Below are positions 24,095 through 31,934 of a stretch of DNA of 64,000 bases, in pieces. How positions within the stretch are numbered: position 1 is the stretch's first letter; every line of letters starts with the position of its first letter. The stretch covers positions 1-64,000 of the forward strand of contig CAMDML010000001.1 of the NCBI GenBank assembly GCA_945902215.1. Reading direction: 5' to 3'. Under the pieces are notes generated by a model. That model made no database searches and was not told where the DNA came from. It saw only the letters and a list, made by a program, of their open reading frames with translations. Origin of the DNA: Klebsiella pneumoniae (GTDB lineage: Bacteria > Pseudomonadota > Gammaproteobacteria > Pseudomonadales > Pseudohongiellaceae). The position numbers were made by a program, and so were the translations under genes.

Positions 24095-24718
24095 CTACTG
24101 CTTGTTATCACGAATTATCCCGTGCTGCCGCAAATAGGCCAGAACCTTCCCGGCGTTTTCTGCAGGTGTGTTGGTGGCTGCTATGACGATTTCAGGTTGC
24201 TCTGGTGCTTCATACGGCGAACTGATGCCCGTGAAGTCGCTGATTTCGCCGCGCCGTGCCTTTGCATACAGCAGTTTGGGGTCACGCTGTTCGCAGATGG
24301 CCAGGGGGGTATCGATGAAGATTTCGATAAACGGCAGGCCAGTATCGGCATGAATCTGGCGCACCAAGGCGCGGTCCTTGCGGAACGGCGATATGAAACT
24401 GGCGATGACGACCAGGCCAGCATCGGCAAACAGTTTGGCAACCTCGCCGATGCGTCGGATATTTTCGGTACGGTCGATAGCGGAAAAGCCCAGGTTGTTG
24501 TTGAGCCCATGGCGGACGTTGTCGCCATCGAGCACGTAGGCTTTGTAGCGGCTGTTGATCAGTTGCTGTTCGAGCAAAAAGGCGAGCGTAGATTTGCCGG
24601 CACCGCTCAACCCGGTCAGCCAGATGGTCGCACCCTGCTGGTTGAACACGTCGGCGCGCTGGGTGCGAGTAACAGGTCCGTGCTGCCACACCACGTTGCT
24701 GCTTTTTTGTTCTGTCAT
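24095..24718 (-). CDS. cysC: Adenylylsulfate kinase
   Basis: CysC phosphorylates adenosine 5'-phosphosulfate to PAPS in sulfate assimilation. The 207-residue product from the ATG at 24718 has the P-loop G-L-S-G-A-G-K-S-T (36-44), L-D-G-D-N-V-R-H-G-L-N, the R-R-I-G-E-V-A-K-L-F-A-D-A-G helix, F-I-S-P-F-R-K-D-R and F-I-D-T-P-L. The N-terminus includes N-V-V-W-Q-H, typical of the family. No cysN or cysD is adjacent. It starts 25 bases after the cyclophilin stop and is probably in the same operon. Confidence 0.95.
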   Translation of the reverse strand: MTEQKSSNVVWQHGPVTRTQRADVFNQQGATIWLTGLSGAGKSTLAFLLEQQLINSRYKAYVLDGDNVRHGLNNNLGFSAIDRTENIRRIGEVAKLFADAGLVVIASFISPFRKDRALVRQIHADTGLPFIEIFIDTPLAICEQRDPKLLYAKARRGEISDFTGISSPYEAPEQPEIVIAATNTPAENAGKVLAYLRQHGIIRDNKQ

Positions 24719-24743
24719 GAAAAGCCCTTCGATTTCCCTGCTA

Positions 24744-25706
24744 TTAAAACTGTGCGGGCTGCGCTTGTGCTTCGCTGCCAACACGACGGATTGAAGTGAT
24801 GGTCACATCCTGCAGCGGTTGGCCTTCACCATTAACACGCACCTTGCCGATGGCATCAACGATGTCCAGCCCGGCGCGTACCTTGCCGAATACCGTGTGT
24901 TTGCCGGTCAACCACTCGGTGTCGACAAGCGTGATAAAAAATTGTGAGCCGTTTGCGCTCGGACCGGTGTTGGCCATGCCGATAACTCCGCGTACCGGGG
25001 CATGCGAATTCACCGCTTCGGTGTAACGATAACCCAGCAGCTCGAAACTCTGCTTCACCGTCATCGTGCGCAGACGTTGTTCCACTTCATCAAGCCGCGT
25101 TTCGAGCATTGCCTTACTCGTGATGTCCATTGCGGCATACAAGGGCACGAGTACGCGCTGCCGAAAATCTTCCTGACTGCGGATGCCGAGCACGGGATTC
25201 GGATAACCGTCCTCATCCAGCAGTGGCATCCGGTCGATGCCGAGACTTACGGCATTGATTTCATCGTTGAACGTGAAGCCTGGGCCGCCATCACTTGTAC
25301 CCGTGGGGCTACCACTCTGGATCATGAAGCCGTCGATGACGCGGTGAAAGGTCAGGCCGTCGTAGAAGGGCCTAATGGCCTGCTGGCCGGTAACTGGGTC
25401 GGTGAATAACTTGGTGCCTTCGGCCAGCCCGAGAAAGTTGGCGACGGTTTCCGGCGCTTCGTTCGGGAACAGTTCGAGAAGGAGGTCGCCGCGTGTGGTG
25501 GTCAGCACAACCAGCGGATTCGCGGGGTTCTCGATTTCTACCGTTATCTGGCGGCCGTTCAGTTCGACCGTTACCGTGGGCAGTACCGGTACGGCAATTT
25601 CTTGGGCGGCGACAACTGCAGGTAGCGGAAGGCTGTCAGCGGCAAAAGCCTGTGTTGTAACGAGGCATAGCAGCAGGAACAGGGTTAAATACAATTTCGT
25701 TATCAT
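24744..25706 (-). CDS. Periplasmic cyclophilin-type peptidyl-prolyl isomerase
   Basis: The 320-residue protein has a clear signal peptide (first 22-23 residues, ending Q-A-F-A-A) and a cyclophilin domain. Visible motifs are F-P-N-E-A-P-E-T-V-A-N-F, F-Y-D-G-L-T-F-H-R-V-I (active-site Arg), G-F-M-I-Q-S-G, G-V-I-G-M-A-N and S-Q-F-F-I-T. An insertion of roughly 70 residues (about 160-230) separates the two halves of the domain. The enzyme would speed proline isomerisation in folding exported proteins. It heads a likely operon with cysC and the SMP-30 gene. Confidence 0.88.
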   Translation of the reverse strand: MITKLYLTLFLLLCLVTTQAFAADSLPLPAVVAAQEIAVPVLPTVTVELNGRQITVEIENPANPLVVLTTTRGDLLLELFPNEAPETVANFLGLAEGTKLFTDPVTGQQAIRPFYDGLTFHRVIDGFMIQSGSPTGTSDGGPGFTFNDEINAVSLGIDRMPLLDEDGYPNPVLGIRSQEDFRQRVLVPLYAAMDITSKAMLETRLDEVEQRLRTMTVKQSFELLGYRYTEAVNSHAPVRGVIGMANTGPSANGSQFFITLVDTEWLTGKHTVFGKVRAGLDIVDAIGKVRVNGEGQPLQDVTITSIRRVGSEAQAQPAQF

Positions 25707-25755
25707 GCGGCGAGTCTATCATCAAAGCTCTGTGGCGGCAGTCAGGGGGCGCGGG

Positions 25756-26065
25756 TTCTGGCCACCCACTTTAGTTTCTGTGCACGAGGCCGGGACCGAT
25801 GGTGCATTGCCGGGACCGTAGACGCACCGCAAGCGGCCAGCCACTCAGCAAAGCATCGTGGCGTTCGGCTGCGCACCAAGCTGCGCTTGGTAAACGCTTG
25901 CCTCACCCCTGTGCACTTCGACTCGGGCCATCCATAGCCCTCACACGTCCCTGCAACGCACCATCGGTCCCGACCTCCCCAAGCATTTGTTCACGTGGGA
26001 GTCAGTTGAATTAGTGGTTGACGAACAGCTATACGGACATCTACAGAACACGCGCAAGTTTCCGT
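25756..26065. repeat. Structured intergenic repeat, copy 2
   Basis: The left edge TTCTGGCCACCCACTTTAG (25756-25774) matches copy 1. Arms starting GAGGCCGGGACC (25786-25805) and ending CGGTCCCGACCTC (25958-25977) pair with one mismatch. The loop holds the shared GTGCACTTCGACTCGGGCCA segment plus about 80 extra bases (roughly 25828-25910) absent from copy 1. The shared tail with GTTGACGAACAGCT follows. The right end abuts a truncated gene remnant. Confidence 0.8.
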
Positions 26066-26103
26066 AAAGGGCTGACCTCCGGTGCTGGCGGCCTTCCGCC
26101 TGC

Positions 26104-26340
26104 GCCGGTGCCCGCGTGTGGCTCACGAGTGGCACCACGACGCAGATGCGCGAGCTGCGCGTCGGCAGCAACTATCTTTCGCAGAATCCGCTGGTCGCCG
26201 CGTTCGGGTTGGGCAGCAATACCGGGGCCGAAGCCATCACGGTACGCTGGCCCTCAGGCAAGGAAACAGTATTGCAGAAGATCACTGCCAACCAGAGGAT
26301 ATATGTGTTGCCGCCCCAAGTGACGGGAACACCACGCTGA
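26104..26340 (+). pseudogene. Remnant of an ASPIC/UnbV (CRTAC1-like) protein
   Basis: An open stretch of about 78 codons ending in TGA at 26340 encodes G-A-R-V-W-L-T-S-G, then S-N-Y-L-S-Q-N-P-L-V-A-A-F-G-L-G and V-R-W-P-S-G-K-E. This is the C-terminal signature of the ASPIC/UnbV domain, normally preceded by FG-GAP repeats in proteins of over 500 residues. No upstream part exists: the sequence to the left is the tail of repeat copy 2. No good start codon or ribosome site is present. It is best read as the 3' end of a gene whose rest was deleted. Confidence 0.75.
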
Positions 26341-26352
26341 TCATGCGGGATG

Positions 26353-27471
26353 CTATTTCAACAGACTCTTGATGCGGGCCACCAGCTGGATCGCCGAGTA
26401 GGGTTTGAGGATGTAATCGTCGGCGCCGAGATCGTAGCCCTTGATGATTTCAGCTTCACTGCCCATCGCCGTCAGCATGATCACCGGCAAGTCCTTCATC
26501 TTCGGATCGGCACGGATGCGCTGCAGTACGCCGAAACCGTCGAGTACCGGCATGCGCACATCGAGTATCGCCAGCGCATAATTTTTTTGTTGCAAAGCAT
26601 CCACCGCACCCTTGCCGTTGTCCACGACATCCACTGTGAGTCCTTCACGGCTCAGGCGCTGCTTGATATTGGCGGCCTGCATTGCATCGTCTTCTGCTAC
26701 CAGCACATATTTCCCGACCAGATTTGTTTTGGTGGCCGGGTCTGCGGCCGGTGCTGCAACCTGGGCTTTGGCGTTTTCACTGCTCATGGGCACCAGCGAT
26801 AGCTCGCGCTTGTCGGTCTTGCGCAACAGGCTGACGATGGCATTGGCCACGGCGTCGGGGTCGTAGGGTTTCAGGAAAAATTTGTCGGCGCCGAGGCTCA
26901 TGCACTCGACGCGTACCACATCGCGTTCAATCGCCGAGAGCACAAACACCGGCGTGGGTAGTTTGTACTCGATCTTGATTTCACGCAGGACCTCGCGGCC
27001 GTCACGGTCTGGCAGCACGAGATCGAGCAGGATCAGATCGAAGGCGCTCTTGACCAGATGCACTTCGCCACCGGCGGCGGTTTCAGCCACGGTAATCGTG
27101 TAGTGGCCGGGCTTGCGACTGAGGGTGTCAACCAGGATGTGTGAGTTATCGGGGTCGTCGTCAATAAGGAGGATGCTGTAGGTGTCGGTGCTGATCTCCG
27201 CCTGCTTGTTCGGCGCTTCCTTCAACACCTTGACGAGTTGCGTCAGGCGCTTGATCAATTCTTTCTCGGGCGCGTGCTCGACTGCATTCGCCGCGTCGCT
27301 GATTTCAGGAAAGCCAAAAGTGCCACCAGAGCCGTGCAGGGAATGGGCGAGGGTGCGGATCTTCTGGTCGATATCGGCATTGCCTGCGCGGTAATCGCGC
27401 ACATAACTCTTGATGGCTTCGATCCGTTCGAGCAACGACTTCAGATACTGCTCTTTTAAATCATCTTGCAT
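26353..27471 (-). CDS. Hpt-REC-REC signalling protein
   Basis: The 372-residue cytoplasmic protein starts at ATG 27471. It opens with an Hpt domain (phospho-acceptor in A-H-S-L-H-G-S-G-G, about residue 46). Two response-regulator receiver domains follow. The first has I-D-D-D and L-L-D-L-V-L-P-D with K-P-Y, the second A-E-D-D, L-D-V-R-M-P-V-L-D-G and L-K-P-Y. There is no DNA-binding or output domain, so it probably acts as a phospho-relay hub or by protein contact. No histidine kinase is adjacent. It resembles regulators of surface behaviour in gammaproteobacteria, but partner and output are unknown. Confidence 0.85.
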   Translation of the reverse strand: MQDDLKEQYLKSLLERIEAIKSYVRDYRAGNADIDQKIRTLAHSLHGSGGTFGFPEISDAANAVEHAPEKELIKRLTQLVKVLKEAPNKQAEISTDTYSILLIDDDPDNSHILVDTLSRKPGHYTITVAETAAGGEVHLVKSAFDLILLDLVLPDRDGREVLREIKIEYKLPTPVFVLSAIERDVVRVECMSLGADKFFLKPYDPDAVANAIVSLLRKTDKRELSLVPMSSENAKAQVAAPAADPATKTNLVGKYVLVAEDDAMQAANIKQRLSREGLTVDVVDNGKGAVDALQQKNYALAILDVRMPVLDGFGVLQRIRADPKMKDLPVIMLTAMGSEAEIIKGYDLGADDYILKPYSAIQLVARIKSLLK

Positions 27472-27649
27472 GGCGCTTTTCCGCAAAAATTACGGCCGGT
27501 CTTGCCGAAGCAGTCGGTCACTGGTTGCGGCAGCTTACAAGGGGATGTCAGGCCCGGCAAACGCATTTATATGCGGTTGCCGGGCACTGATGCGTGCAGG
27601 AGGCAGCTACACAGTCAGTATAGCGACCGCTTTGCGCAGTTCAGCCAGA

Positions 27650-27847
27650 GGGTTAGCTCTGCTCGGCACCCATTCGAGCACTGTGGAAGCCGGCCGCATG
27701 GCAGCAGAATCGGGCGTAAAGACTCTGGTGTTGAATCACCTGATACCCGGCGGTCTCGACCCACTGCCCGATGAGTCATATATGGAAGGAGTACGCGAGC
27801 ATTTCGCGGGCGAGGTCATTTTCAGCAAGGATCAGCTCGTGCTGTGA
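27650..27847 (+). pseudogene. Remnant of an MBL-fold (RNase Z-like) hydrolase
   Basis: About 65 codons ending in TGA at 27847 encode T-H-S-S-T-V-E-A-G-R-M-A-A-E-S-G-V-K, then L-V-L-N-H-L-I-P-G and a tail E-H-F-A-G-E-V-I-F-S-K-D. This is the C-terminal third of metallo-beta-lactamase-fold hydrolases of the RNase Z/AtsA type, where both His residues bind zinc. The N-terminal H-x-H-x-D-H motif is absent from this strand, and the upstream frame reads as unrelated sequence. It lies divergently from the Hpt-REC-REC gene and directly before fmdB. Confidence 0.65.
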
Positions 27848-27878
27848 TCGGAGCGGGCTTTTGGTGTATCCTCGCGCC

Positions 27879-28133
27879 ATGCCAATCTTCGAATACAAAT
27901 GCCGCCAATGTTCCCTCCAGTTCGAGAAACTGGTGCGCAACGATGCTTTGCCTGCCTGCCCTGAATGCCAGGGCGCTGACGTGGAAAAGCTGCTGTCGCT
28001 GCCCGGCATCAGCACGCAGAAATCGCGCGGCCGCACGCTCAAGATCGCCAAAACCGCGGCCGGCAAGGTGAAGCGCGACCAAGCGCATGCCCAGCGCGAG
28101 TACGAACAGCATCACATCAACGACCATCACTGA
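27879..28133 (+). CDS. FmdB-family zinc-ribbon protein
   Basis: The 84-residue protein starts at ATG 27879 with M-P-I-F-E-Y-K-C-R-Q-C, the hallmark of FmdB/CxxC_CxxC_SSSS proteins. Two CxxC pairs (C-R-Q-C and C-P-E-C) would bind one zinc. The C-terminal half is basic then His-rich (H-H-I-N-D-H-H). The family was named from a gene beside formamidase in Methylophilus and is suspected to be regulatory, without firm proof. It precedes the decarboxylase-like gene by 27 bases on the same strand. Confidence 0.85.
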   Translation: MPIFEYKCRQCSLQFEKLVRNDALPACPECQGADVEKLLSLPGISTQKSRGRTLKIAKTAAGKVKRDQAHAQREYEQHHINDHH

Positions 28134-28160
28134 TTTCTTCCTGCCATCGGGAACATAACA

Positions 28161-28973
28161 ATGAAAACAACACCCGATATGAAATTCTCCAGACGCGTTT
28201 TAGTTGAATCCTTGGGCAGCGCCGCGGTATTGAGCGCGTTAGGTGTTTCCGTGCAGGCGGCGGAACCCGCCAGAAAGCTCGGTTTGATTTTTCCTCCTGC
28301 GGGACGTGGTGTGCCGGAAGAAGGGCTGGCACTTTACGGTGACCGTATCGAATATCTGATTGAAAACCTCGGCCTCGAAACGATGACACCGGAGGGCTAC
28401 GATGCCGTGCTCAGCCGCATTGCCCCAGCTGCAGAAAAACTCGCCGCACGCGGCGCCGAAGCCGTGGTCATTGCCGGCACCTCACTGACTTTCTACCAAG
28501 GCGAAGCTTACAACCAGGAGGTGACGCGCCTTGTCCGCGAAGCAACCGGACTTCCGGTCACTACGATGAGCACTGCGGTGATCGAGGGTTTGAAAAGCGT
28601 CGGTGCCACCCGCGTAGTGGCGCCTACAGCCTACAACGAGGAAGTAAACGCCAGATTGCGCGCCTTTCTGACTGAGCATGGTTTCGAGGTGATGGCGGTG
28701 CAGGGACTTGGGGTTGAGGCAGTTGGCGACATCAATCTGGTCAAACAACCCGAACTGCTCGAGTTCTGCGTGAAGGTAGCGCAATCAGCGCCGGAAGCGG
28801 ATGCTGTGCTGGTGTCCTGCGGTGGTCTGCGCACACTGGAAATTCTGGCGCCGCTCGAAAGCCGCACCAACTTGCCGGCAGCATCGAGCATGCCGCATGC
28901 CTTGTATTACGGCGCGAAGCTGCTGGGCATGGATGCGCAAGTTGCTGGTTATGGCCGCTTGATCGAATCCTGA
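28161..28973 (+). CDS. Exported arylmalonate decarboxylase-like protein
   Basis: The 270-residue protein aligns closely with bacterial arylmalonate decarboxylase: T-P-E-G-Y-D-A-V (76-83), A-G-T-S-L-T-F-Y-Q-G (105-114), T-T-M-S-T-A-V, P-T-A-Y-N-E-E-V-N (155-163), V-S-C-G-G-L-R-T and a terminal G-Y-G-R-L. The catalytic Cys220 is present, and Gly106 occupies the position where Asp/Glu racemases have their second cysteine, so the decarboxylase arrangement holds. An N-terminal S-R-R-V-L-V-E plus hydrophobic stretch to V-Q-A-A looks like a Tat signal; known enzymes of this type are cytoplasmic. GGGAA precedes the ATG. The natural substrate is unknown. Confidence 0.75.
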   Translation: MKTTPDMKFSRRVLVESLGSAAVLSALGVSVQAAEPARKLGLIFPPAGRGVPEEGLALYGDRIEYLIENLGLETMTPEGYDAVLSRIAPAAEKLAARGAEAVVIAGTSLTFYQGEAYNQEVTRLVREATGLPVTTMSTAVIEGLKSVGATRVVAPTAYNEEVNARLRAFLTEHGFEVMAVQGLGVEAVGDINLVKQPELLEFCVKVAQSAPEADAVLVSCGGLRTLEILAPLESRTNLPAASSMPHALYYGAKLLGMDAQVAGYGRLIES

Positions 28974-29049
28974 TTCTTCGCTCCATCGTCACTTCGGCGC
29001 TCTGTACTGAAGCCAGACGCAACAAATAAACCGGTGGGTCTATAGAAAG

Positions 29050-30279
29050 CTAGTTGCCCACGCCCGCCAGGAAGCGGTACTTGGGCAAACGCGTCAGTAT
29101 TAGCGCAGAGCCGACCAGAATCACGGCCGCCGTGAACAGCCCTTCATCGTAAGAGCCGAACTGTTGGCGCATCCATGCCAGACCCGTAATCCCCAATCCT
29201 GAGCCCAGATAGAAAAAGGCGAAGATCACCCCGTAGGCTTTCCCGTACGCGAGATTGCCGTAGTAGCGCTTGATCAAAAATGCCAACACATCGAATTCCG
29301 CGCCGAGCAGGAAGCCCAGCAGAATCGCGCTGAGAATTGCCGCGTCCGGATAGAGTGCGTACAACAGACAGCCGATCGCGCCACCCACCGCAACCAGTTG
29401 CATCACACGCGGCGCAAAGATGTGGTCAATGAGGAAGCCAACTGTTACACGCGCCAACAACAAAGCGAAACCAAATACAGTTGACACCAACGCGCGCGCA
29501 TCTCCTTGCGACCAACCGGCTTCGGTCAACAGAGGTACTTGCTGACTGACCAGACTGGTTGCAGTCAGGCCCAGCATGAAGAACACAACGCTCAGCAAAA
29601 TGAACGAGCCTTCATGCCTCAGCTCCTGGAACGGAATGCCCTTGGCGGCATCGTTGTGCTGTTTATGTGCAGCCGCTTCTGCGGCAGTGGGTTCGCGCAG
29701 CAGAAAGTACACCACTGGCCAGCTCACGCAAATCACCAGCACCCCGAGCCCCAGCAGCGCTCCGCGCCAGCCGTAGAGGGGAATCATTGCAGCCGTGAAC
29801 AGAGGCACCAAGGTGCTACCCACGCCGATACCCCCATTGGCACAGCCAAGCGCAAACCCCAGGCGCCGGTCGAACCATTGCGACACCGCCTGCAGATAAC
29901 CGAGAGGCCAGAGCCCGGTCGCCAGTATTGGTACCAGTGCCCACAACAGGTAATAGACAAACAGATTGTTTGGCGTGAAATACAGCGCCATCAGGCTCAG
30001 CCCAAACAAAGGAATCGAGGTCAGCACGGTGCGGCGCGGGCCGAAGCGATCAACGAGAAAGCCCTGCAGTGGCGACACCAGCACAATCATGTATGCCACC
30101 AGCGTGAAGGCGAATGAGACCTGCACGCGACTCCAGCCGAACTCCTGCTCGATGGGCTGTATATAGGCGCTGATCGTTAGCACGGCGATGACACTCGGGC
30201 CGAGTGCCAGGCCTATTACAGAACCCAGTGTGGTCAGAATTCCGGACTTGCTCGCTTCGGAGCCGGATTTGCTATTCAT
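29050..30279 (-). CDS. MFS transporter
   Basis: The 409-residue protein has twelve predicted membrane segments and the MFS loop 2-3 motif G-F-L-V-D-R-F-G-P-R-R near residue 75. The second half has a weaker copy (G-F-L-I-D-H-I-F-A-P-R). Segment 1 and the F-G-W-S-R-V-Q-V-S-F sequence resemble the oxalate/formate and monocarboxylate carrier group, so an organic anion is a plausible substrate. It is convergent with the decarboxylase-like gene, which itself would act on a dicarboxylate. The cytoplasmic loop at about 205-225 is charged. Substrate is inferred only from family. Confidence 0.8.
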   Translation of the reverse strand: MNSKSGSEASKSGILTTLGSVIGLALGPSVIAVLTISAYIQPIEQEFGWSRVQVSFAFTLVAYMIVLVSPLQGFLVDRFGPRRTVLTSIPLFGLSLMALYFTPNNLFVYYLLWALVPILATGLWPLGYLQAVSQWFDRRLGFALGCANGGIGVGSTLVPLFTAAMIPLYGWRGALLGLGVLVICVSWPVVYFLLREPTAAEAAAHKQHNDAAKGIPFQELRHEGSFILLSVVFFMLGLTATSLVSQQVPLLTEAGWSQGDARALVSTVFGFALLLARVTVGFLIDHIFAPRVMQLVAVGGAIGCLLYALYPDAAILSAILLGFLLGAEFDVLAFLIKRYYGNLAYGKAYGVIFAFFYLGSGLGITGLAWMRQQFGSYDEGLFTAAVILVGSALILTRLPKYRFLAGVGN

Positions 30280-30314
30280 TGGAGTCCTCTTGGTGCTTTT
30301 TTGGTTAGAAAGCG

Positions 30315-30617
30315 TTATTTGCTAATGAGGCGCTGGATCCACGGCAGGCACAAGGTGGCGATGGCGAAGGCCAGCAGCATGTCGCGATCCAGATTGTAGT
30401 CCTTGAGCACCGCATCCGGCAGACTGATCATGATGCCGAACAGCACCATAACAAGCAGGGACACTGCGGTGCGGTACATCAGCATCGTGGTGATACCGAG
30501 ACCAACGGCAATGACAAGAGGGGAATTGGCGTCAACGCCGAAGGTGGCAAACAAGTCTTTTGCGAATACGAGACCTGCCGTGGCAAAAAGTGCAAGCGCC
30601 TGAAACACTTTCCACAT
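30315..30617 (-). CDS. Small membrane protein of unknown function
   Basis: The 100-residue protein starts at ATG 30617 (M-W-K-V-F-Q-A-L). It has about four hydrophobic stretches: 4-20, 30-48, 50-70 and 80-95, separated by short polar turns. Nothing in it is recognised. It sits 31 bases downstream of the LysM peptidase gene and 35 upstream of the MFS gene on the same strand, so all three may be transcribed together. Confidence 0.6.
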   Translation of the reverse strand: MWKVFQALALFATAGLVFAKDLFATFGVDANSPLVIAVGLGITTMLMYRTAVSLLVMVLFGIMISLPDAVLKDYNLDRDMLLAFAIATLCLPWIQRLISK

Positions 30618-30648
30618 GGCCAAACCCTCGGAGGGGTGACGTCCAGAT

Positions 30649-31602
30649 TTACTGGTTGTTGACGCTGATGCGGAGCATTTGGCCCACTTGCAGCACATCG
30701 TTCCCCAAGCTGTTCTGCATGCGCAGCAGGTTTACGCTGGTGCCATAGTGGTTGGCGATGCGCCACAGGGTTTCCCCCCGGCGGACGCGATGGGTTACTT
30801 CAGTGACGGCAGCTACTTGTGACGGGGTGGAAGGGGTAGCTACAGCGGCTACTGTTGTTGTCGTGCTATTCGTGGCAGCGGTCGTGCCCGGTATCTGCAG
30901 TTTTTGGCCTACTTGCAACAGATCGCCCTGCATCCCGTTGGCAGCACGCAATTGGGCAATACTGGTGCCGGTGCGGGTAGAGATTTCTGACAGGCTGTCG
31001 CCGCGCCGCACCACATATTCCGTAGTCGTTGTCGACAGTGTGGCCACGTACTGCTCATAGGTCTGGGTGAAAACGGCGACATGATAGTGGGGCGGATGGC
31101 GCTCGCGGGTGACGTCGAGTACACCGGCGCCTTCCAGCGACAGCAGGGTGCGTTCAAGCCAGGAGCGGCAATTCGATTTGTTGGGAATTCTCAGGTCGGC
31201 GGCCATGCCAGTGGGGTGGACGGAAACACTGGAGGCATTGGCGGGTTGTTTGTTGAGCGGACGGGTCAGGCTGGTAATCGTGAGTTTTTCGCCGCAGGCA
31301 GCAACATATTGCGAACTGAGGCGGTCCAGGAACATTTTGACGCCGGGACGCGCGTAGGGATAAGACACGTCGGACAGTTCCATCTGCCGGTTGGCGCTGA
31401 CCCGTACCAACTGGCCACGTTCCACGAATTGCGAAACTGCTTGGGAGTTTTCCAGAAAGGAGTAGCCGTAACGCACTGCTTCCCGGTTCTGGCGTGTCAT
31501 CGACGCTGTTGAACCGCTCAGGCTCTGGGCCAGCAGGGGCTGGGCCAGCAAGGCAGTAGTGATTACTGCTGTGGTCAGAAATGCGAGTTTCAGCTTGTTC
31601 AT
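30649..31602 (-). CDS. Periplasmic LysM-containing peptidoglycan peptidase (DUF5715/M15-like)
   Basis: The 317-residue protein has a signal peptide (cleavage near L-L-A-Q), a catalytic domain and two LysM modules. The zinc motif V-H-P-T-G-M-A-A-D-L (about 128-137) followed by H-Y-H-V-A is the His-Asp-His pattern of LAS/M15 peptidoglycan peptidases. Each LysM begins Y-V-V-R-R-G-D-S-L or H-R-V-R-R-G-E-T-L and ends Q-V-G-Q-x-L. A Thr/Ala linker joins the modules. It probably trims peptide stems or crosslinks in the cell wall. The ATG at 31602 is preferred to a TTG two codons upstream; a purine-rich GAGAAGA lies before it. Confidence 0.82.
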   Translation of the reverse strand: MNKLKLAFLTTAVITTALLAQPLLAQSLSGSTASMTRQNREAVRYGYSFLENSQAVSQFVERGQLVRVSANRQMELSDVSYPYARPGVKMFLDRLSSQYVAACGEKLTITSLTRPLNKQPANASSVSVHPTGMAADLRIPNKSNCRSWLERTLLSLEGAGVLDVTRERHPPHYHVAVFTQTYEQYVATLSTTTTEYVVRRGDSLSEISTRTGTSIAQLRAANGMQGDLLQVGQKLQIPGTTAATNSTTTTVAAVATPSTPSQVAAVTEVTHRVRRGETLWRIANHYGTSVNLLRMQNSLGNDVLQVGQMLRISVNNQ

Positions 31603-31934
31603 GGCCAATCTTCTCGTGAACCCTGAGATTTGTCTAGTATAGCTTTGATTTGGCTCATGAAAACCCTTTTATGGGATTTTCTGCAAATAAAAGGGGGCAG
31701 GGGCTGTTTCGGCTCTCTCGGGGGCAAAAGGCGCATAGATACGGCTTGAAACAGGGATTCCGCCCGGTTTCTGCTGGCCCGGTGCGTGCTCTTTGGTCGC
31801 TCTTTAGCTAAATCTAGCAAAATTCCGGGTGGAAAATGCCGTGGGTCACGGCATTTCATTGATAAGGGCTCCGCCAAGAATCGACTCACGACAAACGCCG
31901 GTCTCGTAGTACATTCGGAACCGTTTGCAGAACC
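31603..31934. other. Divergent intergenic region with a 10-bp hairpin
   Basis: The 332 bases between the leftward LysM gene and the rightward Rieske gene contain no open frame of note. A perfect hairpin AAATGCCGTG-GGT-CACGGCATTT spans 31834-31856, about 80 bases before the Rieske start. It has no T-run, so it is more likely an operator or leader structure than a terminator. Promoters for both directions must lie here, but none can be fixed by eye. Confidence 0.5.
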
